This document shows, piece after piece, positions 1 through 5,188 of a stretch of 5,447 bases of DNA. The translations under genes were made by a program, and so were the position numbers. The notes beneath the pieces are model-generated. The model did not search any database. It saw only the letters and a list, made by a program, of their open reading frames with translations, and had not been told where the DNA came from. Numbering within the stretch: position 1 is the first letter of the stretch; every line of letters begins with the position of its first letter. Origin of the DNA: Dehalococcoidia bacterium (GTDB taxonomy: Bacteria; Chloroflexota; Dehalococcoidia; GIF9; AB-539-J10); assembly GCA_029859145.1 (NCBI GenBank), contig JAOUDT010000092.1:1-5447 (forward strand). The letters run 5' to 3'.

Positions 1-27
1 TATGGCAACGTCATAAATTCTGGCCAT
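1..27 (-). CDS. Start of a truncated gene, possibly VOC/methylmalonyl-CoA epimerase-like
   Basis: An ATG at 27-25 on the minus strand opens a frame reading MARIYDVAI before the window ends, so only 9 residues are visible. It starts 18 bases after the MeaB stop codon, a spacing typical of a co-transcribed gene. The pattern (short lead, Ile, two residues, V-A-I) resembles the first beta strand of VOC-superfamily proteins such as methylmalonyl-CoA epimerase, which often neighbours meaB. The epimerase His metal ligand (I-D-H-V/I-A) would align with Asp here, so another VOC protein or something unrelated is possible. No good ribosome binding site precedes it. The call rests mainly on context and is weak. 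Confidence 0.3.
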
Positions 28-45
28 CGTGATTCATTCTGAAGG

Positions 46-1017
46 CTATTGACCGAACCAATCGGTCAAAAGATTTGCGGATTTGAGGACTTCATCAACT
101 GCCGAATACGGGTCGAGTTCTCCCTTTTCCACCTTCTCTATGTATCTGCTCAGTTGCCCATCTTGCTCAATTAGCTTGAGCAATCTGCTAGTGAGTTTTC
201 GTTCCAGAGTCTTTATGAAGTCCTGTTTTCGTTGGAGTTGGCGGCGCTGCAAAAGTCTGCCCTCTTTACAGAGGGCTTGGTAGTGCAATTGAATTTGTTT
301 GTGAAGTTCCTGTGTGCCGACGTCGTTGATTGCTTGTGTGGCCATAACAGGTATATCCCACCAGTTTGGCTCACGAAGCTGCAGCATAGCTTGTATATCA
401 CGGACGAAGTTGTCGGCACCGGGATTGTCAGCCTTGTTAACTACGAATATGTCGGCGATCTCAAATAATCCGGCTTTCATCGTCTGGATGGCATCACCGG
501 ATTCGGGGCATAATATGACAAGCACAGTGTCGGTCGTCTCCATAATATCTATTTCGCTTTGCCCTACTCCCACGGTCTCCACCAAGATAATGTCTTTACC
601 TGCGGCGTCAAGCAACTTGACTACAGAGCCCGCAGTCTGTGGCAGCCCGCCCATACTCCCACGAGTCGCCATACTGCGAATGAAAACCCCCTTGTCAAGA
701 TAATGCTGTTGCATTCTTATCCGGTCACCTAATACTGCCCCTCCCGTGAATGGGCTTGAGGGATCCACGGCAATTATGCCCACTTCTAGGCCTTGTTTCC
801 GCATCAACCCTGTTAGCTTGTCCACCAAGGTGCTCTTTCCTACTCCCGGCGGGCCTGTTATCCCTATGCAGTGTGCCCTCCCCAAGTGCGGAGAGATGCG
901 CTTCATTATCTGGGGCACTTGGCTGCTTTCGTTTTCTACTAGGCTGATGACCCGTGACAGGGAGACGTTCTCTCCCTTAAGCATCTGTTCCACCAGCTTC
1001 ATGATTTCAGGAGTCAT
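46..1017 (-). CDS. meaB: Methylmalonyl-CoA mutase-associated GTPase MeaB (ArgK family)
   Basis: This 323-residue cytoplasmic P-loop GTPase of the MeaB/ArgK (G3E) family matches the usual family length. Family members gate adenosylcobalamin loading and protect B12-dependent methylmalonyl-CoA mutase, or a related acyl-CoA mutase, from inactivation. Visible motifs are Walker A GPPGVGKS (55-62), the family block VDPSSPFTGGAVLGDRIRM (84-102), the switch/Walker B block ETVGVGQSE (147-155) and the guanine-specificity motif NKAD (194-197). The charged C-terminal helices (about 250-320) correspond to the dimerisation arm. All key nucleotide-binding residues are present. No Shine-Dalgarno sequence precedes the ATG at 1017; in-frame ATGs at 1002 and 984 are alternatives, but the first keeps the usual N-terminal helix. 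The gene appears to have its own promoter, separate from the nitroreductase upstream. No mutase gene is in the window, so the partner is inferred. Confidence 0.95.
   Translation of the reverse strand: MTPEIMKLVEQMLKGENVSLSRVISLVENESSQVPQIMKRISPHLGRAHCIGITGPPGVGKSTLVDKLTGLMRKQGLEVGIIAVDPSSPFTGGAVLGDRIRMQQHYLDKGVFIRSMATRGSMGGLPQTAGSVVKLLDAAGKDIILVETVGVGQSEIDIMETTDTVLVILCPESGDAIQTMKAGLFEIADIFVVNKADNPGADNFVRDIQAMLQLREPNWWDIPVMATQAINDVGTQELHKQIQLHYQALCKEGRLLQRRQLQRKQDFIKTLERKLTSRLLKLIEQDGQLSRYIEKVEKGELDPYSAVDEVLKSANLLTDWFGQ
960..976 (-). repeat. Perfect inverted repeat inside the 5' end of meaB
   Basis: GGGAGA and TCTCCC (6-base arms, 5-base loop) form a perfect hairpin about 42-58 bases into the meaB coding sequence. 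In the mRNA it covers codons 14-20. It could slow early translation or be chance, since it also encodes an ordinary part of the protein. Confidence 0.35.
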
Positions 1018-1035
1018 CTATTACGGGGTCAGGTT

Positions 1036-1064
1036 ATTTTATAGCTTTCCAGATTAGCGGTCAA
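1036..1064 (-). promoter_or_regulatory. Candidate sigma-70-type promoter for meaB
   Basis: On the minus strand TTGACC (1064-1059, 5/6 to consensus) is followed after exactly 17 bases by TAAAAT (1041-1036, 5/6); an overlapping TATAAA lies two bases earlier. Transcription would begin near 1029, only about 12 bases before the ATG at 1017, and that leader has no Shine-Dalgarno sequence. This suggests meaB is transcribed independently of the archease-rtcB-nitroreductase genes and has a very short leader. Confidence 0.5.
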
Positions 1065-1097
1065 ACAGTCCTACTGATGTGGCAAGAGGGGGCCAGA

Positions 1098-1115
1098 GCT
1101 CAATTCAGTGTGAGC
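1098..1115. repeat. Small inverted repeat in the nitroreductase-meaB gap
   Basis: GCTCA and TGAGC are separated by 8 bases. A second imperfect hairpin (1139-1146 with 1155-1164, two-base bulge) lies just after the nitroreductase stop. Neither is followed by a U-run on either strand, so they are not classical intrinsic terminators. They may mark the end of the upstream transcript or be chance. Confidence 0.3.
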
Positions 1116-1169
1116 CCAAAAAGCGTGTGCACAGGCATGACAAATCTGTTCGGCGATTTCTGTCCGTTT

Positions 1170-1808
1170 CTAGGCTGATTTGCCCACAGGCATTATATAT
1201 AGGGGTTTAATCTGTTCCTCCAAGCCGAGGACCTTCATCACCTCTTCATCATGGAAGGCTCCGATTTCCACTGTGGCTAGTCCCAAAGCTACGGCTTGAA
1301 GGTGGATGTTTTCACCTGCGTGTCCTACCTCCATGTGAACATACCTCTCTCCCCGTCTACCATATCTCTGGGAAGTCCTGTGATAAATAGCGCAGATGAC
1401 AACGGCCACCGGGGCGTCGATAATGAATTCTTGGTCCAGACTTGCCCTGGCTAGATCCGGTCTCAAATCAGCTGCCTTGTGCAAGATCAAGGAGTGAGAA
1501 TCTACCTCATAGTGGTAGATACCGGCCTGTAATTCTTGGGCAGTTTGCTTCGATCCGCTGACAACTACACCTTGCCTGCCAATCACTACAAAGATGTCGA
1601 GGGGATAGGTGGCTCCGGCGCTAGGCGTTGCCCTCAGCCCTCTGCTTGCGGTTATACCCTGTGCCGACCAGAGTATTTGACTTAATTGGCACAGGTCAAG
1701 CGGCTCTCTACGGTATCTACGAACCGATCTACGTCTTACTATCGCTTCCTCTAGTGAAACCTTGCCTTTCAATTGAGAGGGAGGAAGCTTAATTACGGTT
1801 TGGCTCAT
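1170..1808 (-). CDS. SagB/ThcOx-type nitroreductase-family FMN oxidoreductase
   Basis: A 212-residue protein of the nitroreductase fold, closest in motif pattern to the SagB/ThcOx dehydrogenase subfamily. Visible features are the FMN-phosphate motif RRRSVRRY (25-32), the subfamily signature RATPSAGATYPLD (59-71), a central strand DAPVAVVICA (131-140), and the FMN-contacting segment ending HMEVGHAGENIHLQAVALGL (158-177) followed by IGAF (182-185). It ends with the usual P-x-x-x-M-P-V-G strand (202-209). SagB enzymes oxidise thiazolines or oxazolines in peptide natural products, but no cyclodehydratase or precursor peptide is nearby, so this is more likely a stand-alone member of unknown substrate. 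It starts 37 bases after rtcB stops, implying co-transcription. The ribosome binding site is weak (GAGAT a few bases upstream). Confidence 0.88.
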   Translation of the reverse strand: MSQTVIKLPPSQLKGKVSLEEAIVRRRSVRRYRREPLDLCQLSQILWSAQGITASRGLRATPSAGATYPLDIFVVIGRQGVVVSGSKQTAQELQAGIYHYEVDSHSLILHKAADLRPDLARASLDQEFIIDAPVAVVICAIYHRTSQRYGRRGERYVHMEVGHAGENIHLQAVALGLATVEIGAFHDEEVMKVLGLEEQIKPLYIMPVGKSA

Positions 1809-1845
1809 GAAAGATCTCAGCTACTCACGGAATTGCGAACACTAT

Positions 1846-3303
1846 CTAGCCCTTGATAACGCCCATAGGTGTTGCCATAGCTACTTTTCTACAAATGCCG
1901 GCTTTATGAACCACATCCATGACTTCGGTGACGTCTTTGTAAGCTTGAGAGGCCTCCTCAGCTAGGGCAGAAACGCTTTCCGCTTTGACGATTATACCTC
2001 TGCTCTGTAATTCTCGTATGATATCTGCCCCTCTCAAACTTCGCATGGCCGCCCCGCGGCTTAGCACCCTGCCCGCACCGTGGCAGGTCGAGCCAAAGCT
2101 CTCAAACATAGCCTTTTGAGTGCCCACAGCAACAAAAGAACAACGTCCCATGTCTCCGGGCACGAGCACAGGTTGCCCTACTTCGTTGTAGCGTTTGGGA
2201 GTATCCTTGTGGCCTGCTGGAAAGGCTCTGGTAGCTCCTTTGCGGTGTACACAGACCCTAACATTACGACCATCTATCGCGTGCTCCTCTATTTTGGCTA
2301 TGTTGTGAGCAACATCATAGATCTGCCTCATACCCAGTTTCTCAGGGCTTTTGCCAAAGATCCCAGAAAAACTCTCTCTAACCCAGTGCGCAATACATTG
2401 ACGGTTAACCCAAGCGTAGTTGGCGGCACATGCCATAGCAGCTAGATAATCCTTGCCTTCCTTTGACTCTATGGGAGCACAGGCAAGTTGCCGGTCGGGC
2501 AACTTGATCCCATACTTTGATACAGCCTGCTCCATGACCCTCAGATGGTCAGTACATATTTGATGACCGAAGCCGCGAGAGCCCGTGTGGATTAGGACCA
2601 ATATCTGACCTATCTCAGTGATGCCCATAATGCTGGCTATACGGGGATCGAATATCTCCTTCACTACTTGAATCTCAAGAAAATGATTTCCCGATCCTAG
2701 TGTGCCGGCTTGGGGCATACCTCTCTTTATCGCTTTGTCGCTTATCTTGCTGGGATCGGCGCCCGTTAGGCATCCACCTTCTTCAGTAACATCCAGGTCT
2801 TCCTCCAAACCCAGGCCACGGTTCACTGCCCAACGAGCTCCTTCAACCATCAACTGGTTCATCTCCTTTTGACTTGCCTTTATCTTTCCTTCAGAGCCGA
2901 GACCTGATGGTATATTATGGAATAGTGCGTCGATCAACTGATTAATCTTGGGGCGCACTTCAGCTTCACTGAGACTGGTACGTAATAGCCTTACACCGCA
3001 ATTGATGTCGTAGCCCACTCCGCCAGGAGAAACCACACCATTCTTGATATCCATCGCTGCTACACCACCTATGGGGAAGCCATATCCCCAGTGGATATCC
3101 GGCATAGCCAGGGAGTAACCTAGTATACCGGGTAGAAACGCGACATTGGCGACTTGTTCTGGCGTCTGTTCCTCGCGTATAGATTCCAGCAGCTCCTTGC
3201 TGGCGAATATTAGACCGGGAACCCTCATGCCAGTCTTATAATCTTCGGGAATCTTCCATCGATAATCGTCTATCTTGACAAGTTGTCCGTGCCATTGTGT
3301 CAT
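1846..3303 (-). CDS. rtcB: RtcB, GTP-dependent 3'-phosphate/5'-OH RNA ligase
   Basis: A 485-residue RtcB, the usual family length. The enzyme uses GTP and Mn2+ to join RNA 3'-phosphate or 2',3'-cyclic phosphate ends to 5'-OH ends, in tRNA splicing and RNA repair. Conserved blocks in order are MPDIHWGYGFPIGGVAA (67-83), GGVGYDINCGVRLLRT (94-109) with metal ligands D99 and C102, LGSGNHFLE (202-210) with H207, HTGSRGFGHQ (239-248) with H239, H333, HRKGATRAFPAG (353-364), and CHGAGRVLSR (407-416) with H408, which matches the His that is guanylylated. All Mn2+-binding and nucleotidyl-transfer residues seem intact, and there is no intein. It begins 11 bases after the archease stop, with a clear AGGAG ribosome binding site. 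No rtcA or rtcR is visible, so regulation differs from the E. coli arrangement. Confidence 0.98.
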   Translation of the reverse strand: MTQWHGQLVKIDDYRWKIPEDYKTGMRVPGLIFASKELLESIREEQTPEQVANVAFLPGILGYSLAMPDIHWGYGFPIGGVAAMDIKNGVVSPGGVGYDINCGVRLLRTSLSEAEVRPKINQLIDALFHNIPSGLGSEGKIKASQKEMNQLMVEGARWAVNRGLGLEEDLDVTEEGGCLTGADPSKISDKAIKRGMPQAGTLGSGNHFLEIQVVKEIFDPRIASIMGITEIGQILVLIHTGSRGFGHQICTDHLRVMEQAVSKYGIKLPDRQLACAPIESKEGKDYLAAMACAANYAWVNRQCIAHWVRESFSGIFGKSPEKLGMRQIYDVAHNIAKIEEHAIDGRNVRVCVHRKGATRAFPAGHKDTPKRYNEVGQPVLVPGDMGRCSFVAVGTQKAMFESFGSTCHGAGRVLSRGAAMRSLRGADIIRELQSRGIIVKAESVSALAEEASQAYKDVTEVMDVVHKAGICRKVAMATPMGVIKG

Positions 3304-3311
3304 ATCCCTAG

Positions 3312-3316
3312 CTCCT
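3312..3316 (-). promoter_or_regulatory. rtcB ribosome binding site overlapping the archease stop codon
   Basis: AGGAG (3316-3312) lies 8 bases before the rtcB ATG and shares bases with the archease TAG stop (3317-3315). This arrangement favours translational coupling, which would keep the ligase and its activator in step. It also supports 3303 as the rtcB start. Confidence 0.7.
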
Positions 3317-3749
3317 AAATGTCGAGGATTATGTGTGCCTTGTAGCCAGCATTGTTCTTATCTATGCTCAACATATGATATGTGGCTGCCTTTACTCCCC
3401 TCTTTATCTTGTGCTTCATTGGGTCAAAGCCTTCTCCATGGCATGTAGCTTTGAGTTCATTCTCAGTCAACCTCTCAATATCGAACCGGTTGAATAGAAT
3501 GTGTTTGGCGTCAAAAAAATAGATGAGTTCGTTGAGCCATTCAACTAGCAGGCTGTCTCTCTCGTCGCTGCTTACTCTCAAATTGAGATGTGATTTCTCC
3601 TGAATGCTTTCAGGCTCAGTAATCAAACTGAACAAAGCTAGAGCAGCATTGCAGAAAAGCTCCTCGATATCCGTCCCGTATGCCACGATGCCTACGTCGG
3701 CGGTATGGTCAACTATTTCAAAGGTCCTCTTCATTCCTCTAATGTCCAT
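3315..3749 (-). CDS. Archease, RtcB-activating protein
   Basis: A small acidic protein (144 residues from the first ATG, 139 from the second) of the archease family. Archeases help RtcB become guanylylated and turn over repeatedly. Family marks are DHTADVG (14-20), a helix with NAALALF (34-40), WLNELIYFFD (71-80), the block GEGFD...H..KRGVKAATYHML (105-127) and the C-terminal ILDI. The aspartates in the N-terminal DHTAD motif and near the C-terminus correspond to the family's metal-binding positions. It is the first gene of the archease-rtcB-nitroreductase operon. The start is uncertain: the ATG at 3749 lacks a usable Shine-Dalgarno sequence and overlaps a TATAAT box, whereas the ATG at 3734 gives MKRTFEIVDHTADVG, a more typical archease beginning. 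I judge 3734 the likelier start but give the longer frame here. Confidence 0.93.
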   Translation of the reverse strand: MDIRGMKRTFEIVDHTADVGIVAYGTDIEELFCNAALALFSLITEPESIQEKSHLNLRVSSDERDSLLVEWLNELIYFFDAKHILFNRFDIERLTENELKATCHGEGFDPMKHKIKRGVKAATYHMLSIDKNNAGYKAHIILDI

Positions 3750-3776
3750 TATACAAAAACGGCAATGACATCTCCA
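3748..3776 (-). promoter_or_regulatory. Candidate promoter for the archease-rtcB operon
   Basis: On the minus strand TGGAGA (3776-3771, 4/6 match) is followed after 17 bases by a perfect TATAAT (3753-3748). The last two bases of the -10 box are the A and T of the first possible archease ATG. Transcription would start about 3741, leaving that ATG outside the mRNA and putting the second ATG (3734) about 7 bases from the 5' end. Confidence 0.5.
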
Positions 3777-3850
3777 TTTGTACTTGCTCTTTTTTGCACT
3801 TCGCTTAGACTGCTGCTACAATCAAGACTCAGGATAGTAAAGGTGGTATG

Positions 3851-3860
3851 TTGTCGACAA
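3851..3860. repeat. Palindrome TTGTCGACAA, possible operator
   Basis: A perfect 10-base palindrome in the divergent region, about 11 bases before the -35 of the first ribD promoter candidate and about 75 bases upstream of the archease -35. A dimeric regulator could bind here, but there is no known match I can name. Confidence 0.35.
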
Positions 3861-3867
3861 ACTGTGG

Positions 3868-3880
3868 GATTTGGCAAATC
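3868..3880. repeat. Inverted repeat GATTTG-G-CAAATC overlapping a -35 box
   Basis: Six-base arms around one central base form a perfect dyad. It fully covers the -35 hexamer TTGGCA (3871-3876) of the first ribD promoter candidate, the position expected of a repressor operator. Part of it (GGCAAAT) recurs at 3913-3919 inside a second small dyad. Confidence 0.45.
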
Positions 3881-3899
3881 ATGAATTAGCTTGTATCAT
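3871..3899 (+). promoter_or_regulatory. Candidate ribD promoter P1
   Basis: TTGGCA (3871-3876) and TATCAT (3894-3899) each match the sigma-70 consensus at 5 of 6 positions with the ideal 17-base spacer. Transcription would begin near 3906, giving a ribD leader of about 148 bases. Confidence 0.5.
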
Positions 3900-3912
3900 T
3901 AGCGTGACAATA

Positions 3913-3922
3913 GGCAAATGCC
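3913..3922. repeat. Small dyad GGCA-AA-TGCC between the ribD promoters
   Basis: Four-base arms with a two-base centre, just downstream of P1's expected start and upstream of the -35 of P2. It shares GGCAAAT with the 3868-3880 dyad, 40 bases away, hinting at paired sites for one regulator, though arms this short can arise by chance. Confidence 0.3.
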
Positions 3923-3932
3923 AGTATCAAAC

Positions 3933-3960
3933 TTGACTTCGTGGTGTGGAAAGTTATATG
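3933..3960 (+). promoter_or_regulatory. Candidate ribD promoter P2
   Basis: TTGACT (3933-3938, 5/6) and TATATG (3955-3960, 4/6) are 16 bases apart. Transcription would start near 3967, with a leader of about 87 bases. The -10 is weaker than in P1, so P2 could be an alternative or secondary promoter. Confidence 0.4.
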
Positions 3961-3988
3961 GTTCTGGCGATACTAAGAATAGGCGCTA

Positions 3989-4005
3989 GAGGCAAAGCAA
4001 GCCTC
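3989..4005 (+). other. Leader hairpin upstream of ribD
   Basis: GAGGC (3989-3993) and GCCTC (4001-4005) form a 5-base-pair stem with a 7-base loop. The CCTC strand (4002-4005) could instead pair with GAGG in the ribD ribosome binding site (4041-4044), so two exclusive structures are conceivable. There is no U-run after it, so it is not an intrinsic terminator. Confidence 0.3.
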
Positions 4006-4038
4006 CAGTTAACAGGCCGTGACCTAGGATCGGTCCCC

Positions 4039-4044
4039 GAGAGG
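4039..4044 (+). promoter_or_regulatory. ribD ribosome binding site
   Basis: GAGAGG lies 9 bases before the ATG at 4054, an acceptable Shine-Dalgarno spacing that supports this start. Confidence 0.6.
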
Positions 4045-4053
4045 TAGATAGTA

Positions 4054-5172
4054 ATGCCGTCTCAGGATTACATGAAATGTGCTCTGTCTCTGGCCAGATT
4101 GGCTATGGGATATACCAGTCCCAACCCGGCAGTCGGGGCGGTGGTTGTCAAGGACGGACTTATTGTCGGCATGGGATATACCCAACCTGTTGGCTGTGAA
4201 CATGCTGAGGTTTTGGCGCTCCGTCAGGCTGGGCATAAGGCACAAGGTGCTACTATGTATGTTACCTTGGAGCCTTGTCCTCATTATGGACGGACGCCAC
4301 CTTGCACTCAAGCCATAATTGATGCCGGTATTTCAGAGGTCCATATGGCCTTACTTGATCCTAACCCCGTTGTTTCTGGATGTGGCTTAAGGAGGCTCAA
4401 CGAAAAGGGCATCAAGACCCATATAGGTATGTGTGAACAGCAAGCTTCTGAGATAAACGAGGCTTATACTAAGCACATCACCACGGGCCTACCATTTGTC
4501 GTGGCCAAATTCGCTATGAGCCTTGACGGCAAAATTGCCACCAAGACCGGTGATTCCAAGTGGATAACCAAGGAAGAGACGAGAAAGTACGCGCATGGCC
4601 TGCGCCACACTGTTGACGCCATAATGGTGGGAGTGAACACTGTTGTTGCCGATGATCCTCGCCTCACCGCCAAGGGTTGTGGTGGCAGAGGCGGCACAGG
4701 GAAAAAACAGCCGCTTCGTTTGGTCATTGACAGCAAAGGGAAGGTGCCGTTAGAGTCTCGTATTTTTGACCCACCTGGTGGAGTCTTGGTCGCTGTGGTG
4801 GCACCTTTTGACTCTGCAAAGAAGCAGAAGCTTATAGAGGTGGGCGCTGAGGTGGTGGAATTGCCGGCCAAGGGAGGTTCGGTAGATATCGTAGAGCTTT
4901 TGAAGTTGTTGGGGAGGAGGGAGATTGTCACCGTCCTGGTGGAGGGAGGCGGTAAGCTTCTTGGTTCGCTTTTTGACCACCGCTTGGTGGACAAGGTATT
5001 GGCTTTCATTTCGCCAATCATCATCGGCGGCTGTGAGGCTGTAAGCGTGGGAGGGAACGGCGTCGATAATATCGCTAGGGCTTTGCGTCTGACCCGTGTT
5101 GACATCAGGACTTTCGGCGATGATGTATTGGTTACAGGGTATCCCGAGAAACGATTGCCGCAAGAGGCGTAG
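4054..5172 (+). CDS. ribD: Bifunctional riboflavin biosynthesis deaminase/reductase RibD
   Basis: A 372-residue two-domain enzyme of the usual length. The N-terminal domain (about 1-145) deaminates 2,5-diamino-6-ribosylamino-4(3H)-pyrimidinone 5'-phosphate; the C-terminal domain (about 147-365) reduces the ribosyl side chain with NADPH. Deaminase motifs are PNPAVGAVVVKDG (23-35), HAE (50-52) with zinc ligand H50 and catalytic E52, and PCPHYGRTPPC (74-84) with zinc ligands C75 and C84. Reductase motifs are FVVAKFAMSLDGKIAT (148-163), SKWIT (168-172), GVNTVVADDPRLT (193-205) and LVEGGGKLLGSL (295-306). Both active sites look intact. A Gly-rich loop (208-216) replaces the usual linker and is probably harmless. 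It heads a riboflavin operon with ribE 16 bases downstream, and is preceded by two promoter candidates but no recognisable FMN riboswitch. Confidence 0.97.
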   Translation: MPSQDYMKCALSLARLAMGYTSPNPAVGAVVVKDGLIVGMGYTQPVGCEHAEVLALRQAGHKAQGATMYVTLEPCPHYGRTPPCTQAIIDAGISEVHMALLDPNPVVSGCGLRRLNEKGIKTHIGMCEQQASEINEAYTKHITTGLPFVVAKFAMSLDGKIATKTGDSKWITKEETRKYAHGLRHTVDAIMVGVNTVVADDPRLTAKGCGGRGGTGKKQPLRLVIDSKGKVPLESRIFDPPGGVLVAVVAPFDSAKKQKLIEVGAEVVELPAKGGSVDIVELLKLLGRREIVTVLVEGGGKLLGSLFDHRLVDKVLAFISPIIIGGCEAVSVGGNGVDNIARALRLTRVDIRTFGDDVLVTGYPEKRLPQEA

Positions 5173-5177
5173 GTTCT

Positions 5178-5182
5178 AGGGG
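5178..5182 (+). promoter_or_regulatory. ribE ribosome binding site
   Basis: AGGGG sits 6 bases before the ATG at 5189, within the 16-base ribD-ribE gap. It fixes the ribE start and supports co-transcription. Confidence 0.6.
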
Positions 5183-5188
5183 CAGAAT

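Larger units (their letters stand above)
3750..4053. other. Divergent intergenic region between archease and ribD
   Basis: About 300 bases without a protein gene, separating the two outward-reading arms. It holds promoter-like sequences on both strands, three short perfect inverted repeats and a 7-base direct repeat GGCAAAT (3873-3879 and 3913-3919, 40 bases apart). I see no tRNA, no recognisable FMN riboswitch, no CRISPR-like repeat and no mobile-element end. Nearest ribD there is a small GAGGC/GCCTC hairpin. Confidence 0.7.

Noticed and set aside
83..1057. Several open frames on the plus strand (83-283, 232-468, 314-703, 746-1057)
   Set aside because: They lie antisense to meaB, whose family motifs run through the whole stretch. 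Their translations have no recognisable domains, and they lack consistent ribosome binding sites.
1098..1164. Intrinsic terminators after the nitroreductase gene
   Set aside because: Two hairpins are possible, but neither is followed by a T-run on either strand.
1170..1808. A thiazole/oxazole peptide biosynthesis cluster suggested by the SagB-like gene
   Set aside because: No cyclodehydratase, precursor peptide or transporter is nearby; the neighbours are RNA ligase and MeaB.
2080..2445. 121-codon plus-strand open frame
   Set aside because: It is antisense to the conserved C-terminal half of rtcB and shows no protein-family character.
3886..3912. Tandem repeat of TTAGC-type units
   Set aside because: TTAGCTTG and TTAGCGTG match at 7 of 8 positions, but similarity stops there; too short and isolated to call a repeat array.
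3961..4053. FMN riboswitch upstream of ribD
   Set aside because: A stretch around 4026-4040 looks faintly similar (AGGATC followed by CCCCGA), but the conserved multi-stem blocks and their order are absent, and it sits too close to the start codon.
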